DNA of 64,000 nucleotides, taken from assembly GCA_026545225.1 (NCBI GenBank), contig CM048849.1:13027541-13091540 (forward strand). The letters are read 5' to 3'. The stretch is from Cornus controversa (lineage: Eukaryota > Streptophyta > Magnoliopsida > Cornales > Cornaceae). This document shows positions 33,798-47,041 of the stretch, in pieces. Position numbers and translations under genes: made by a program. Each line of letters begins with the position of its first letter. Within the stretch, counting starts at the first letter, position 1. The notes beneath the pieces are model-generated. The model saw only the letters and a program-made list of their open reading frames with translations, made no database searches and was not told where the DNA came from.

Positions 33798-35021
33798 CTA
33801 CTCGAGGGCGGGTGGTGGTGGTGGTGGGTTGGTGGGAGCAGAAGTGGAGGTGGAGGCTCGACCTGCGAACAGGAACTGCAGATCCTGCCGGAAGGCTCGG
33901 AACTCATCTAAAATCGCTCTCTGGCCCTGCACCAGGGAAGAAATGTCCGTCTGAATACCTGCCAGCTGACTCTGCGTCACCTGGACGTGCTCGTCAAAAC
34001 CCTGCTGGAGCCGCTCTATGTCAGCTGCCAGGCAGGAATAGCCTGTCACTAAGATATCATGCCGCTCTGCAGCGACATCCATCTCCTCCTCCTCCATCTC
34101 CTCGTCCTCTGACTCCGCCCCTGCTGGCTCTCCCTCGTCCATCTCCACCGGGGCATCCATATCTACATCGTCTGGTGGATCACCCTGATGGTCCTGTCGC
34201 TCTAAGTGTCGCCTCACCCGATCCCACTGAGTAGATGTGAAGCGGGTGGGCGGTGCCAACTGAATGTCAGTCCGACTGACCGGTGTACTGGCACTGCTGA
34301 GAAAAGCAGCGATCAGGAATGGAAAGGGAAGCCGCCAACTCGCTGTTCTCCTCTTCCTCTTGTTGACGAGGCCATCCCAAACTTTGTGCATCTGCCCCCA
34401 GATAAGCGATGGGACAGAAAACCAAGCGCCCGTATGGAAAGCATAGAGGCAACGGAGGAGGTCACCCCTGCGCTCGGCCACGTGCTGCAACGGACACGCG
34501 TTCTTGAGGAGAACGGTGTCCAGGAACCAATATCTGCTCGGGCACATCGACTTGGACGTGCAGTTGTGGTTGGGCGTGGTAAACGCCCCGCCACACATGT
34601 CCATCACTATCGAGAAGAGCGTGGTATCTGCTGGGAGCGCGGCACTATAGAGTGGCTGACCGTCCGGGCCAACCATGTCCGGCGGCTGCTGGTGAGGAAT
34701 GCCGAGCATATGAGCAATCCGGCTCGGCGTAATCGTGATCGTGACAGTGGCCACGGTAGTCTCGAGTGTATCTGGCGCTGTGCAGGAGTAGGTCATGTGC
34801 TCGTAAAAGACCTGCACTAGGCGCTCGTGTGCCATGTCGGTGGGAGGCACACATAGCCGGTCGAGGCGACGCCTCCTGAGCTCGGCAACCGTCCACTCGG
34901 TGTCGGGACGCCTCTCAAACTCGGCTAAGTCGAAAACCTGCTCCGGGTGGAACTTCCGAGACCGGAAGGCTCGCCCGGGCACGTCACGAACAGCACCGGC
35001 GGCGTTCTTCACTCTCGCCAT
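33798..35021 (-). CDS. Downstream ORF of Athila copy 2
   Basis: 407 codons, intact, with the same ATG context as copy 1. Only a few residues differ (for example HDILVTGYS where copies 1 and 3 have HDILATGYS, and TNPPPP at the end). It is open although the gag-pol of this copy is frameshifted, so the copy could still supply this protein if transcribed. The domain order is as in copy 1. Confidence 0.8.
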   Translation of the reverse strand: MARVKNAAGAVRDVPGRAFRSRKFHPEQVFDLAEFERRPDTEWTVAELRRRRLDRLCVPPTDMAHERLVQVFYEHMTYSCTAPDTLETTVATVTITITPSRIAHMLGIPHQQPPDMVGPDGQPLYSAALPADTTLFSIVMDMCGGAFTTPNHNCTSKSMCPSRYWFLDTVLLKNACPLQHVAERRGDLLRCLYAFHTGAWFSVPSLIWGQMHKVWDGLVNKRKRRTASWRLPFPFLIAAFLSSASTPVSRTDIQLAPPTRFTSTQWDRVRRHLERQDHQGDPPDDVDMDAPVEMDEGEPAGAESEDEEMEEEEMDVAAERHDILVTGYSCLAADIERLQQGFDEHVQVTQSQLAGIQTDISSLVQGQRAILDEFRAFRQDLQFLFAGRASTSTSAPTNPPPPPPALE

Positions 35022-35040
35022 GGCCGCGGAACAGTGTGCA

Positions 35041-35429
35041 CTAGATTCCAAAAGGTACGTAAATAAAAGATGAATAAGAAGAAAGTTAAACTACTACTAG
35101 ACTAAAAGAATAAAAATAAAAATGAAGTCCTAGTCCAAGGTACTGACAAAAATGCAAAAAGTTGCACTTGAAGAGGCAATGTGAACGGGCGCAACCGAAA
35201 CGAAGGTGCCGCAGTTACACACCGTACACTAAGCGTTTGAAATGAAGAAAATGCCAAATCCCACTCCTGCTTGAATTCCTACCCCCCCCCCCCCCGAAAC
35301 CCACAAAAACTGGATTCGGACATCGCAATCGCAACCATCCACCCCAACATGATCTAACTATGTTTATTCCGCTGTAAAACTATCAAAAATGGCGAGAGAA
35401 TAAACAAAAAGTAGCCATGCATCACTTAC
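35041..35429 (-). other. Predicted intron before the downstream ORF, copy 2
   Basis: Same donor as copy 1. The acceptor ends GGAATCTAG, still an AG. 389 bases; the added length comes mainly from the G tract. Confidence 0.5.
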
Positions 35430-35648
35430 CTCGTGAGGAAGAAGAAGAACGGCTCAACCGAAGAAAACTCCACGCGCAGCCGCGAAGAGAAGATCGCGCA
35501 GATGCTAGCGGCGGATCGGACTGCGCCGGATGGCGGCGGATGATCGGGAATGGAAGATCGAGCGCTCGGGAGTGCTTGGAGAAGGCTTGGATCGCACAGA
35601 GGGAGAGAAGAAGTCGGATGGTCTTTTAAAATGGGAGGGAAGCCCAAC

Positions 35649-35659
35649 GGTTTAAATAG
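35649..35659 (-). promoter_or_regulatory. TATA-like motif of the internal promoter, copy 2
   Basis: Identical motif and spacing to copy 1. Confidence 0.45.
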
Positions 35660-35690
35660 CTTTTCGGCTCACGTGCAGGCTCCGCGTGCA

Positions 35691-36071
35691 TTTCGATTGA
35701 TCGAAATGTGCATTTCGATCAATCGAAATTTCGATTGATCGAAATCTTGCTTCGATCAATCGAAACTAACTTCGATGGATCGAGATTGTCTCTTCGATCA
35801 ATCGAACATTCCTCCCCTGAATCACATTTTGACTTCGATCAATCGAACATTTAATTGATGCAATCGAACTTTTATTTCGATCAATCAAAATCCCATTTCG
35901 ATCAATCGAAAGTTTCGATCGATCGAAGACCTATCGAAGTGCTATCGAAGAATACCACCTCTCGGGACTTTGGACTTGGCAAATCTCTGCAATTTTTCTA
36001 TCAATCGAAACCAAAATTTCGATCAATCGAAATGTTCGATTGATCGAAATCTTGGTTTCGATCAATCGAAA
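35691..36071. promoter_or_regulatory. Large internal palindrome cluster, copy 2
   Basis: The same 381-base arrangement as copy 1, with the same degenerate members (for example ATCAATCAAAA). Confidence 0.65.
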
Positions 36072-36241
36072 TGCTCAAAAACAGTCAGTTTAAAATATGC
36101 TTCAGGGACTTGGATATTGGGGAATTAGATACTACATTGCTTAGATACAAACCTACTTTGGATTAAAGGGACACCATGGAAGCTTGATAGCGACCATGGC
36201 TTCGCCACCTTACACGTCTATGGCGCGACGTCCGAGCCGGC

Positions 36242-39200
36242 TCACGAGTCAAAATACACGGGATCCGTCAAAGTGACGATATCCACGTATTCGGTGGTGA
36301 GTTGGTCATCCACGCACACTTTTAAGCGCTGCCCGTTTACTTTGAATATCGAACCATCTTTCAAGTCCTTCAATTCCACCGCTCCGTGGGGCGCGACGGA
36401 ATTAACCAAAAATGGACCATCCCAACGGGAGCGAAGTTTTCCGGGAAACAAATGGAGGCGTGAGTTGTACAACCAAACTTTTTGGCCCGGCAAAAATGTT
36501 TTGACTCGAATATTACGATCGTGAAAGGCCTTGGACCTTGCCTTATAGATTTTCGCATTCTCATAAGCGTCATGTCGCAATTCTTCCAATTCATTTAATT
36601 GAAGCTTTCGATTAGAACCGGCCTTTTTCATGTCAAAATTGAAGGTCTTGGTGGCCCACATAGCTTTATGCTCCAATTCAACCGGAAGATGGCACGCCTT
36701 GCCATAAACTAACCGATAAGGTGACATTCCAATGGGAGTTTTATATGCGGTTCGGTATGCCCATAATGCGTCGTTTAGTCGCAATGACCAATCCTTCCGG
36801 TCAGGCCGAACAGTTTTCTGAAGAATGTTCTTAATCTCCCTATTGGATACTTCTACTTGGCCACTAGTTTGAGGATGGTAGGGGGTGGCTACTTTGTGTG
36901 TGACGGAGTATTTGAGAAGCAAGGTTCGAAGGAACCGGTTACAGAAATGCTTACCTCCATCACTGATGATGGCCCGAGGCGTACCAAACCGGCTAAAAAT
37001 GTTAGCTTGTATGAATTTAACCACGACTGCGTGATCGTTGGTTTTGGTAGCAACGGCCTCTATCCACTTAGATACGTAGTCCACCGCCACAAGTATGTAC
37101 TCATGACCAGTAGAGGGTGGAAATGGTCCCATGAAGTCAATGCCCCACACATCAAATATTTCAATGACAAGAATAGGGTTAAGAGGCATCATGTCCTTCC
37201 GAGACATCGTGCCGAGGCGCTGACATCGCTCACAAGAGCGGCAGAATGAATATGCATCCCGATGAAGTGTCGGCCAGAAAAATCCGCATTGAAGAATTTT
37301 TGCTGCGGTTTTCTTAGCACTAAAGTGTCCCCCACAAGCGAGTGTATGACAAAATTTAAGAATGCTTTGGAATTCACTGTTGGGTACACACTTACGAATT
37401 ATTTGATCGGGGCAGTATTTGAACAATTGAGGATCGTCCCAATAATATGATCGTGATTGGGAGAGAAAACGATCCTTCTCTTGTTTGGTCCAAGAAGATG
37501 GTATTTTACCGGTTGCCAAATAATTAACCACATCCTCATACCAAGGGATACTCTCTTGAGAGATGACAAAGAGTTGTTCATCCGGGAAGGATTCACAAAC
37601 TGGAATGGAGTTATGGAGGGATTCAACAAGAATTCTAGAAAGGTGGTCAGCTACCACATTTTCAGTTCCCTTTTTGTCTCTAATCTCAAAATTGAACTCT
37701 TGCAACAAGAGTATCCATCGGATCAACCTAGGCTTAGTGTCCTTCTTCGCCAAAAGATGCCGGAGGGCAGCATGGTCCGAATAGACAATGACCTTTGAAC
37801 CTAATAAATAAGCTCGAAATTTGTCTAATGCAAATACTACCGCAAGCAATTCCTTTTCCGTTGTGGTATAATTGATTTGAGCCTCGGAAAGGGTTTTACT
37901 TGCGTAATAGATGACATGTGGCAGTTTGTCTACTCGTTGCCCCAAGACCGCACCCATGGCATAGTCGGATGCATCACACATAATCTCAAATGGGAGAGCA
38001 CAATTTGGAGGGATTAGAATTGGAGCGGTTGTAAGCATGGCGCGGAGTTTTTCAAAAGCGTCAAGGCACGCTTCATCAAAGGTAAAGCAAGACTCTTTTT
38101 CAAGAAGGCGACACAAAGGCCGAGAAATCTTGCTAAAGTCTTTGATGAAACGGCGATAAAAGCCCGCATGCCAAGGAATGAACAAATCTCTCTCACCGTG
38201 GATGGTGGAGGAAGTTTGGAAATGAGCTCAACCTTGGCTTTATCAACCTCTATTCCTCGCTTAGACACAATATGCCCCAGAACAATACCCTCTTGAACCA
38301 TAAAGTGACTCTTTTCCCAACTAAGAATTAGGTTGGTTTCTTGACATCTTTTGAGAACACAAGCTAGATTTTGGAGGCATGATTCATATGAAGGCCCAAA
38401 AACGGAAAAATCATCCATGAACACTTCTAAGAATTTTTCCACCATGTCCGAGAAGATAGACATCATACACCGTTGAAAAGTTGTCGGTGCATTGCACAAC
38501 CCAAAGGGCATGCGTCTATAAGCAAATGTGCCGAAGGGACATGTAAAGGTGGTTTTCTCTTGGTCCCTCGGGTCTATAGCAACCTGATTATAGCCGGAAT
38601 ATCCATCCAAAAAGCAATAAAAGCTTTGCCCGGCCAATCTCTCCAATATTTGATCAATGAATGGGAGGGGGAAGTGATCTTTCCGAGTGGCTGAATTTAA
38701 TTTCCTATAATCAATGCACACTCTCCATCCTGTGGTGGTGCGTTGGGGAACTAATTCACCCTTATCATTAGGTTGCACCGTAATACCAGACTTCTTTGGA
38801 ACCACTTGAGTGGGACTAACCCACTTGCTATCAGAGATGGGGTATATGATCCCCGCATCTAGTAACTTCACCACCTCCTTCATTACAACGTCCTTCATGT
38901 TTGGATTCAATCGACGTTGTGCCTCCCTTGAGGTCTTTGCATCCTCTTCCAAGTGTATGCGATGCATACAAACAGAAGGGTCTATTCCCTTAAGATCTAC
39001 CACACTCCATCCTATTGCTTCTTTGTGCTCTTTGAGCACCTTTATGAGTTCTAATTCTTGAGCATTTGTGAGATTGGAAGCAATAATGACTGGAAGGGTC
39101 TCATTTGCGCCCAAGAAAACATACTTGAGTGTAGCTGGAAGAGGCTTTAGCTCAAGTTGTGGTGGGGAAATTAAAGAAGGAGTTTGGGGAGTTTTGGACA

Positions 39201-41874
39201 AAGGGGGCAAGGGTTCTCTCGGAACTCTCCACTTAGGCAAATCCATGACAGTATTAACATCGAGCATGGAATTGACTTCGCATATGGATTGCTCAATGTC
39301 AAAATCGTCATAGTTAAAATGATTTAGGCATGCCTCTAAAGGGTCCGTGGAAAGAATAGAAGGAAGTGCTTCTTGAACAAGGTCGTCCACAACATCGACA
39401 CAAAAGCACTCACTTTCATCGTCGGGTGTGTGGTGGGAAGCATTGAAGATGTTCAAGCGGACTTTCATATTCCCAAAAGAGATGTCCATCACTCCAGTAC
39501 GGCAATTAACGCAAGCGTTTGCCGTGGCCAAGAATGGACGACCTAGAATGATAGGAATATGATGATTCGGATTTTGGACCGGTTCCGTGTCAAGGACTAT
39601 GAAGTCCACCGGAAAATAGAATTTGTCCACTTGAATGATGACATCCTCAATGATGCCACGTGGTTGCTTCACCGAACGGTCGGCAAGTTGCAACACAACC
39701 GTGGTATGCTTGAGTTCCCCCAAACCTAGTTGTTGGTAAACTGAGAATGGAAGCAAATTGACACTAGCCCCTAGGTCAAGAAGTGCTTTTTCAAAAGATT
39801 GATTTCCGATGGTGCACGAAATGGTCGGAGCACCCGGATCTTTGAATTTAGGAGGGGCTTGGTGTTGGAAAATGGAGCTTATGTGCTCAGTTAAGAGGAC
39901 TTTCTTAGGAACATTATTCCTAGATTTGCGCTTTTGAGTGCATAAGTCCTTCAAGAATTTCGCATAAGAGGGAATTTGTCGAATAGCATCAAGGAGAGGG
40001 AGATTGATCTTTACTTGTTTGAAGATCTCCATCATGTCTTGGATTTTCTCTCCTTGCTTCCCGAAATGAGAAGGTTCCTTCAATCGTTGAGGAAAAGGAA
40101 CCGGAGGTTCATAAGAGGTGTCAAGATTTGGAATCGATGATGCCACAACTTCACTTGCCTTTCCTTTTGGATTTGAAGGGGTATTTTGCAAATTTGGATT
40201 TAACGGAAACAATTTTTGATTTAATTGGGATTCTTTTGGATTTTTAGGTTGCTCTTGAAATTCCTTTCTCTCTTCCTCCCCTACCTTGGAGTTAATGATT
40301 TTACCACTCCTCAAGGTTGTGATTGATTGAACTTGCTCTGGAGGAGCATTACAAGTTGAAGATGATGGATCTTCAATCATATGCACACCCTTGGGATTCG
40401 CCACCGGTTGACTTGGCAACTTACCTTCCTCCCTTCTATTTAAGGCATTAGCTAGTTGCCCGATTTGAGCTTCTAACCTAGCCATAGATTGAGCATTGGC
40501 CTCAAGCTTAGAGATTGATTGAGAGTGAGTTTGCAATAAGCGGGTGTTGGCCTCAAGATTGCTTATCACTCGTTCTTCAAAGCTTTGGCTTCTTGGAGGA
40601 GGTGGTGGTTGTTGGTAATTTGATCTTTGATTGTAAGGTTGAGGGTTTGGCCTATAAAGAGGCTGTTGAGATTGGGAATTAAAAGAACTTTGCCCTTGGA
40701 AAGAGGGACTTGATTCTTGATTCTTCCATGAAAAAGCCGGATGGTTCTTGTAACCAGGATTGTACGTGTTCGAATATGGATCATTCATTTGTTTAGCGTA
40801 CAAGGCATTCGCTTGCTCTTGAGCATAATCGGGAGATTGCCCGGCAATAGGACAATCTCGCACAAAATGCGAAGTGCTATAGCAAAACGAACACCCCTCC
40901 TGATTTATGACAGATTGGTTAGGAATAGGCAGCCCATTTTTCATGATTAAATCCATTTTTCGGGACAAGGCTTCTACTTGCATGGCTACCTCATCTACCC
41001 GTGAAATCTCATGCACTCCTCTACAAGGTTGGGTGGCCTTCCCTTTCCTAGTGGAGGAGCGTTGAGCTGAATTGTTGCTTAGGGTTTGAAAAAGTTTCCA
41101 TGCCTCATCGGGGCTTTTCAAAAGGTACCCACCCCCACACGCGGAGTCTATCATTTGTCTATGTTGCTCACTCACCCCATCATAAAAACTTTGCACTAGC
41201 TGCCATTTTGGGACAGCATGATGCGGACAAGATTTTAAGAGATCTTTTAACCTCTCCCACGTCTCATGGAATTGTTCTTGGTCAATTTGGGTGAATCCGG
41301 TGATTGCTCGCCGAATATCACTTGTCTTACCCATTGGGAAGTATTTTTTTAAGAACTCTATTTGCATTTCCGCCCAAGAATGGATTGAGTTGGGTTCTAG
41401 GGAATTGAACCAACTTCTAGCCTTATCTTTTAGGGAAAATGGAAACATACGTAGCTTTAGATCATCCTCCGTAAAGTGTGGTACACGAATGGTGGAACAC
41501 ACGGAAAAGAAGTAATCTAAGTGCCGGTATGGATCCTCATTAGGAAGACCGTGAAAGCTGTTAAGAAGGTTGAGGGTGGAGGACTTTATTTCAAATTGAT
41601 TTGCCGCTACATCCGGAAATTGAATACACGAAGGTACTTCAAATGTAGTCGGAAGGTAAAAGTCCATAAGCAACTCTCCTTGAGGAGGTGGTGGTGGAGG
41701 CGGTTGTTCATGATTAAAAGGGGGTAGACCAGGAGGTTGTCTCTCATTTGGTTCCATGTTTTCAGTTCTAGGCAAAATAGGGTCCCTAGAGGTTCCTCTA
41801 CGTTGTCTAAGTGTTCGTTCAAGTTCACTATTACAAGGAAGCAATGGAAGTGACAATGACCGTCTACCTAGCAT
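36242..41874 (-). pseudogene. gag-pol: Gag-Pol of Athila copy 2, frameshifted
   Basis: Collinear with copies 1 and 3 from the ATG at 41874, but one C of a CCC run is missing at about 38170-38172 (GCATGCCAAGG against GCATGCCCAAGG). The frame breaks just after REICSFLG, between reverse transcriptase and RNase H. Gag, protease and RT with FMDD stay in the first frame (ends 38014); RNase H and integrase with the DD35E residues are open in the second (38185-36242). The only disabling change seen is this single-base loss. It could make Gag, protease and RT but not integrase in one polyprotein. Confidence 0.9.
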
Positions 41875-42135
41875 GCATTAACAATTGAACAGCACCTCTA
41901 CACACAAAGTAACAATCATATATACAAAAGAATGTGAATGATTCAAACCACCAAGTTTTGAAGTTATACTCACAAAGGGTTCCAATTTGAATTCTTCTAG
42001 ATGCCCGCAATGTGGTATACCTAAAATCAAGAAGTTTGAGATATAAGAACAAGATATATACAAAAAAGAATGAAAGAATTTCTAGCCTAAGAATTAAACC
42101 AGATTTAATCTTCCAATGGCGACAATTAAACCGTA

Positions 42136-42154
42136 GTCCCCGGCAACGGCGCCA
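42136..42154 (-). other. Primer binding site, copy 2
   Basis: The minus strand reads TGGCGCCGTTGCCGGGGAC, the canonical Athila tRNA-Asp-type primer site, six bases from LTR3. Confidence 0.9.
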
Positions 42155-42160
42155 AAATTT

Positions 42161-43580
42161 TGATGTGGTCGGAACTAAATTATATTGTAAGCTTAATTTT
42201 GCCCTTTTTATCAAAATATAATTTAACCACTCGCAAGAGCACGAATCTTTGTAGATAAGGTTCTATATAGAGGGTATCGATCCCACGAGGACTAGTCGTT
42301 AATTGTCATAAAGAAAGATTAATTCTACTTTAATTCTAAAGAAACAGGTTTTTGGTTTTGTGTTTAAAACTATTGCGTAAATGAAATGACGATAAAATTA
42401 AAGAGTAAAGTCGGGAGAGAGAACTAGGGTTGGTTTCCACCACTAGCCATTCACATGTTCATAAGTGTAGCAAGCATGGGGTTCATTAATTAAATGCCTA
42501 ACAATGTCATTAGGCTTGTGACCTCAATGACATATCAAAAGATCAATGTGTGTGCTAACCTATCATAATCCATCTTCAACAAGCATAGCTCTTCAACCTA
42601 ACTAACTACCTAATTACCCTACTCTCTACGTAAACACTACATGCATCCAAACTACCTTGTCTTGGCATGGTCTATACAAACTAGCATCAGACATTCATTT
42701 AAACACCATTATCTAACCATCATTTGCACTTCTTGTGGAATATGCAAATGTTGTGCATTCAAGTGACAAAACCTACTCTAAGACAAGGATAAATTCCATA
42801 TCAAATGAATATATATAAGAAATGTATTTGTGTACATAATCACTAGGCTAAATAATCAACATTTAATTACAAATCCCCAAGAGTTACAAAGATGAACAAG
42901 TTTACATGGCTAGGGGTTGAAACCAACACCCTAGTAGAAGAGTTAGTTGCTCATAGTTGCCTTGCACCCTTCCATTGATGAAGAGAATGAAGCTTCTTGG
43001 TCTGGTTCAGCTTTTCTCTTCCTCTCCCGAAGGTCTCTCTGCTGATCTTCTTGTGTGTTTGTTGAGAGATATGAGATATGTGGCTTTTTGTGCTTTTTGT
43101 ATGCTTTTTGGCTCCTTTGGGCCCACCATATATATATATATATCATTATATATATCTCTTGTATCAAGAAGGCCCCCAAAAGTCTTGTTCAAGTCAGACA
43201 ATCCCCCTAAGTCGTGCAAAAAGGGGGATTTTGTTGCAAGTGGGAGAGCAGGTGAGCAAGTGGCCAAGTGGGCTCTGCAGCATTTCGATTGATCGAAATT
43301 GCATTTCGATTGATCGAAATTTCGATCAATCGAAATGAGATTTCGATCAATCGAAATCTCGATTGATCGAAATCCACATCTCGATTGATCGAAATGCCTT
43401 GGCAACATTTTTTGATTTCATCTCTTGCCTGCAGAAAGCTTCCAACTCTGCTCCATTTACTCCAATACCTGCAATACATCAAAAACACAAAAATACCGTA
43501 AACATATCTCGGTAAACGCAAAAACGGAACTAACATATGCAATAAAGAGGGTTCAAATGCATAGAATTGAACACTTATCA
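42161..43580 (-). repeat. Athila array LTR3
   Basis: 1420 bases, the shortest TA tract of the four. It serves as 5' LTR of copy 2 and 3' LTR of copy 3. Private changes include CATCAGACATTC and CTCATAGTTGCC. Confidence 0.92.
43283..43394. promoter_or_regulatory. Palindrome cluster in LTR3 U3
   Basis: The same six-motif, 112-base cluster; intact. Confidence 0.6.
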
Positions 43581-43592
43581 CACCCCCAAACT
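43581..43592 (-). other. Polypurine tract, copy 3
   Basis: Identical to the copy 1 tract and adjoining LTR3. Confidence 0.85.
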
Positions 43593-45410
43593 TACATATT
43601 GCTAGTCCCTTAGCAATACCATATTACAAAAATGAAATCAACTATCTTATACAAAAGTTTAATCATGCTCAGTCATCAACTAGATAAAGGGCGCTCATCC
43701 ATTCATTTCACAATTGGCAAATGCAACAAGTATTACAGAACTATGTGGTCATTAGCAAAAATGGACTTTCACAAGCTATAAATGAACGACAGTCCCCACA
43801 TACTGGCCAGCCCGAACAACTATAACAATTCTAACCCCAAAATCCTCTTTGAAAAGTGAACATGCATTCTAACGTGTGGCTTTTGTCATATTTGGAGAAG
43901 AAAACGAACAAATCTGTTTTTAAGAGAAAAACTCATTGAAAATGCTCAACCCGGCTGTTTCATTATCACAAAACATTCATGATTGCTCATGTGCGGATGA
44001 CCGTGCAATGCTTAGCTATTTTTGCTTTCTTGTAAGCCCATGTAGCGGCATTGGGCCAATGACTCCCAAACCAATTGGTTTTAGGGCATTAGGCGAAGAA
44101 GCACCCCTCGGACTTAATAACCGAGCTTACAAGGCGATGAGCGTAAGCAAGCCATCCGCTTATTACTGCTCAACCTTACACACTTTTACACGAATATTTC
44201 CTGCTTTGAGGCATAGAAATCCGATTTATTTAGTGAGAAGGCTTATTGCATAATTTTCTCTTTTTATTATTATTATTATTTTTTTTTTTTTCAACAACCG
44301 GAAGAACTTATTCTCTAAGCTGTTCAGATAAAAACAGAAATTTCAAAAATTCTCCCTCAGACTTATACCCCACAATTTAAACTGCATGTGTGCGAATTTG
44401 TGCGGTTAAGGACAAATTTAGGGCAAGAACTGTACGTGCTCGAGTTTGGACAATAATGTAGACCGTTCTAGCTTACTATCAAGCTTGCAAAAGCGCGGGT
44501 ATTTACAATGTTAAAGTTCTTAACTACCTGCTGCATTTACCTCGGACATTTATTCGAATGATCTTCCTTTAAAAAGCAAGACATCATAGCAAGCATGCAA
44601 AAATATCACAGAAAAAAACTGCTCTACAATGACACTCAATATAATGACTGAACATTGCATGCATATGCAAGTGGTATAGCATACCGCACCCCCAAACTTA
44701 TATGCAACATTGTCCTCAATGCTTAGACAAGAAGAGCAAGGAAAGAAGTTACCGGGATGGCAGAATGCGAGAAAAATGGAAGTCCACAGCAGCGGTCATC
44801 CTGTAAATAAGAAAAATCTGCACAGAATACCAACTGGATACCACGAGCATTACGAGGAACGAAAAGTAGATAAATAGAACATAATGGAATACTTATGCAC
44901 AAACAGACAATGCCAATATCACTGTAAATCTAATGGTCTGAACTGGTGTTTCCCGATTGTCTAAGAGGTCTATGCGATAAGATATTGACTATCCAGGCGC
45001 GCTAACGTATAGCACGCAAAGGGGCTGCCTTTCTTTATTACCGCCATACTGTGTTGAAGTAATCTCAACAGTATTGGGAATTGAAACCAGGCGGTAATAA
45101 ACGGAAATCATCAACTGAATCGCATATAACAATTAGACAAGTGGTACTACATACATAGTCAAAGTATAGAGAACAGATAGGTTGACGGAAAGCAAAATAA
45201 AGACAGTAAAGACAACACATGGCATAAAAGAAAATAAAAAAAAAAGGTATTCCATATAAGTGAAAATGAGTCTTAGTACAAAGTGTACGTGCAGGTGGAA
45301 TACTCAAAAAGAAACTAAACATGGCCAACATGGCCTATCAAAAAAAAAAAAAAAAGAAAGAAAGAAAGAAAAATACAGAAAATAAAGCAGAAAAGATGAA
45401 TAAAGTGCAG
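43593..45410 (-). other. 3' non-coding region of copy 3
   Basis: Collinear with the copy 1 region. The internal polypurine-like string is at 44687-44698. Confidence 0.6.
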
Positions 45411-46634
45411 CTACTCGAGGGCGGGTGGTGGTGGTGGTGGGTCGGTGGGAGCAGAAGTGGAGGTGGAGGCTCGACCTACGAACAGGAATTGCAGATCCTG
45501 CCGGAAGGCTCGGAACTCATCTAAAATCGCTCTCTGGCCCTGCACCAGGGAAGAAATGTCCGTCTGAATACCTGCCAGCTGACTCTGCGTCACCTGGACG
45601 TGCTCGTCAAAACCCTGCTGGAGCCGCTCTATGTCAGCTGCCAGGCAGGAATAGCCTGTCGCTAAGATATCATGCCGCTCTGCAGCGACATCCATCTCCT
45701 CCTCCTCCATCTCCTCGTCCTCTGACTCCGCCCCTGCTGGCTCTCCCTCGTCCATCTCCACCGGGGCATCCATATCTACATCGTCTGGTGGATCACCCTG
45801 ATGGTCCTGTCGCTCTAAGTGTCGCCTCACCCGATCCCACTGAGTAGATGTGAAGCGGGTGGGCGGTGCCAACTGAATGTCAGTCCGACTGACCGGTGTA
45901 CTGGCACTGCTGAGAAAAGCAGCGATCAGGAATGGAAAGGGAAGCCGCCAACTCGCTGTTCTCCTCTTCCTCTTGTTGACGAGGCCATCCCAAACTTTGT
46001 GCATCTGCCCCCAGATAAGCGATGGGACAGAAAACCAAGCGCCCGTATGGAAAGCATAGAGGCAACGGAGGAGGTCACCCCTGCGCTCGGCCACGTGCTG
46101 CAACGGACACGCGTTCTTGAGGAGAACGGTGTCCAGGAACCAATATCTGCTCGGGCACATTGACTTGGACGTGCAGTTGTGGTTGGGCGTGGTAAACGCC
46201 CCGCCACACATGTCCATCACTATCGAGAAGAGCGTGGTATCTGCTGGGAGCGCGGCACTATAGAGTGGCTGACCGTCCGGGCCAACCATGTCCGGCGGCT
46301 GCTGGTGAGGAATGCCGAGCATATGAGCAATCTGGCTCGGCGTAATCGTGATCGTGACAGTGGCCACGGTAGTCTCGAGTGTATCTGGCGCTGTGCAGGA
46401 GTAGGTCATGTGCTCGTAAAAGACCTGCACTAGGCGCTCGTGTGCCATGTCGGTGGGAGGCACACATAGCCGGTCGAGGCGACGCCTCCTGAGCTCGGCA
46501 ACCGTCCACTCGGTGTCGGGACGCCTCTCAAACTCGGCTAAGTCGAAAACCTGCTCCGGGTGGAACTTCCGAGACCGGAAGGCTCGCCCGGGCACGTCAC
46601 AAACAGCACCGGCGGCGTTCTTCACTCTCGCCAT
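45411..46634 (-). CDS. Downstream ORF of Athila copy 3
   Basis: 407 codons, intact. It differs from the others at a few residues, such as AVCDVPG for AVRDVPG near the start, ITPSQIAHML for ITPSRIAHML, and FLFVGRA for FLFAGRA near the end. Same predicted upstream intron and promoter-like region. Confidence 0.8.
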   Translation of the reverse strand: MARVKNAAGAVCDVPGRAFRSRKFHPEQVFDLAEFERRPDTEWTVAELRRRRLDRLCVPPTDMAHERLVQVFYEHMTYSCTAPDTLETTVATVTITITPSQIAHMLGIPHQQPPDMVGPDGQPLYSAALPADTTLFSIVMDMCGGAFTTPNHNCTSKSMCPSRYWFLDTVLLKNACPLQHVAERRGDLLRCLYAFHTGAWFSVPSLIWGQMHKVWDGLVNKRKRRTASWRLPFPFLIAAFLSSASTPVSRTDIQLAPPTRFTSTQWDRVRRHLERQDHQGDPPDDVDMDAPVEMDEGEPAGAESEDEEMEEEEMDVAAERHDILATGYSCLAADIERLQQGFDEHVQVTQSQLAGIQTDISSLVQGQRAILDEFRAFRQDLQFLFVGRASTSTSAPTDPPPPPPALE

Positions 46635-46653
46635 GGCCGCGGAACAGTCTGCA

Positions 46654-47041
46654 CTGGATTCCAAAAGGTACGTAAATAAAAGATGAATAAGAAGAAAGTT
46701 AAACTACTACTAGACTAAAAGAATAAAAATAAAAATGAAGTCCTAGTCCAAGGTACTGACAAAAATGCAAAAAGTTGCACTTGAAGAGGCAATGTGAACG
46801 GGCGCAACCGAAACGAAGGTGCCGCAGTTACACACCGTACACTAAGCGTTTGAAATGAAGAAAATGCCAAATCCCACTCCTGCTTGAATTCCTACCCCCC
46901 CCCCCCCGAAACCCACAAAAACTGGATTTGGACATCGCAATCGCAACCATCCACCCCAACATGATCTAACTATGTTTATTCCGCTGTAAAACTATCAAAA
47001 ATGGCGAGAGAATAAACAAAAAGTAGCCATGCATCACTTAC
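46654..47041 (-). other. Predicted intron before the downstream ORF, copy 3
   Basis: Same donor and acceptor as copy 1; 388 bases. Confidence 0.5.
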
